Source: Lachnospiraceae bacterium
GTDB taxonomy: Bacteria; Bacillota; Clostridia; Lachnospirales; Lachnospiraceae
Assembly (NCBI GenBank): GCA_902363555.1
Contig: CABJAM010000009.1
Location: 173,809 to 225,702, forward strand
DNA: 51,894 nt
Direction of reading: 5' to 3'
Below the pieces are notes generated by a model. It saw nothing but the letters and a program-made list of their open reading frames with translations. It had not been told where the DNA came from and did no database searches. Within the stretch, counting starts at the first letter, position 1. Each line of letters begins with the position of its first letter. A program made the position numbers and the translations under genes. This document shows, one piece after another, positions 51,819-51,894 of the stretch.

Positions 51819-51894
<76 letters not shown>

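Overview
The window looks like chromosome from an endospore-forming, Gram-positive member of the Lachnospiraceae (Clostridia). The pointers are a large Firmicutes-type SRP RNA, the SRP RNA / dnaX / ybaB / recR neighbourhood, the sporulation genes spmA and yyaC, many lipoproteins with a Cys lipobox, several two-component system plus ABC transporter cassettes, and a 16S rRNA 5' end running off the right edge. All assignments were made by reading the sequence; no database search was possible.

Left end (1-3.4 kb): a perfect inverted repeat (1-127 / 244-370) whose right arm contains the 3' end of a serine recombinase gene, a family-3 glycoside hydrolase lipoprotein, and an orphan spmA with a GC-rich hairpin-containing in-frame insertion. 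From 3.34 to 9.92 kb lies an AT-rich, horizontally acquired-looking three-gene operon with its own promoter: a 1509-aa SF1 helicase with a long coiled coil and a C-terminal HEPN RNase-like domain, followed by a Septu pair (PtuA-like ATPase, PtuB-like HNH nuclease). This composite is the best candidate for an undescribed (anti-phage) system.

9.9-15.1 kb is a LytTR regulator / GHKL kinase pair followed by a three-gene ABC transporter, probably peptide or bacteriocin resistance or export. 15.1-19.7 kb is the core block: SRP RNA, phosphofructokinase with atypical active-site residues, dnaX, ybaB, recR. 20-24.8 kb holds yyaC (minus strand), a LysM membrane protein, a DUF5711-type protein and a CvpA-family protein.

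24.8-32.2 kb is a Gram-positive glycan-utilisation locus: a YesMN-type two-component system, divergent from a solute-binding protein, a GH43-like enzyme and two Lpl/YtcP-type permeases. 32.3-38.8 kb carries an alpha/beta-hydrolase lipoprotein, an OmpR-type two-component system and a BceAB/MacB-like ABC transporter. 38.8-45.4 kb is a second sugar ABC operon with a divergent AraC regulator that has a degenerate receiver, ending in an ADP-ribosylglycohydrolase-family enzyme. 45.7-51.3 kb has an internally duplicated lipoprotein, an AAA-ATPase/DUF1703 protein, a decayed paralogue of the lipoprotein, and a YkgJ-like cysteine-cluster protein, followed by the tandem-promoter leader of an rRNA operon.

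A second notable signal is a dispersed two-hairpin element of about 80-115 bp. Three copies (15.55, 22.74 and 45.47 kb) each start directly at the T-tract of a Rho-independent terminator. A fourth, diverged and inverted, sits in frame inside the AAA-ATPase gene at 48.99 kb and adds about 27 codons. One hairpin stem changes in a compensatory way between copies.
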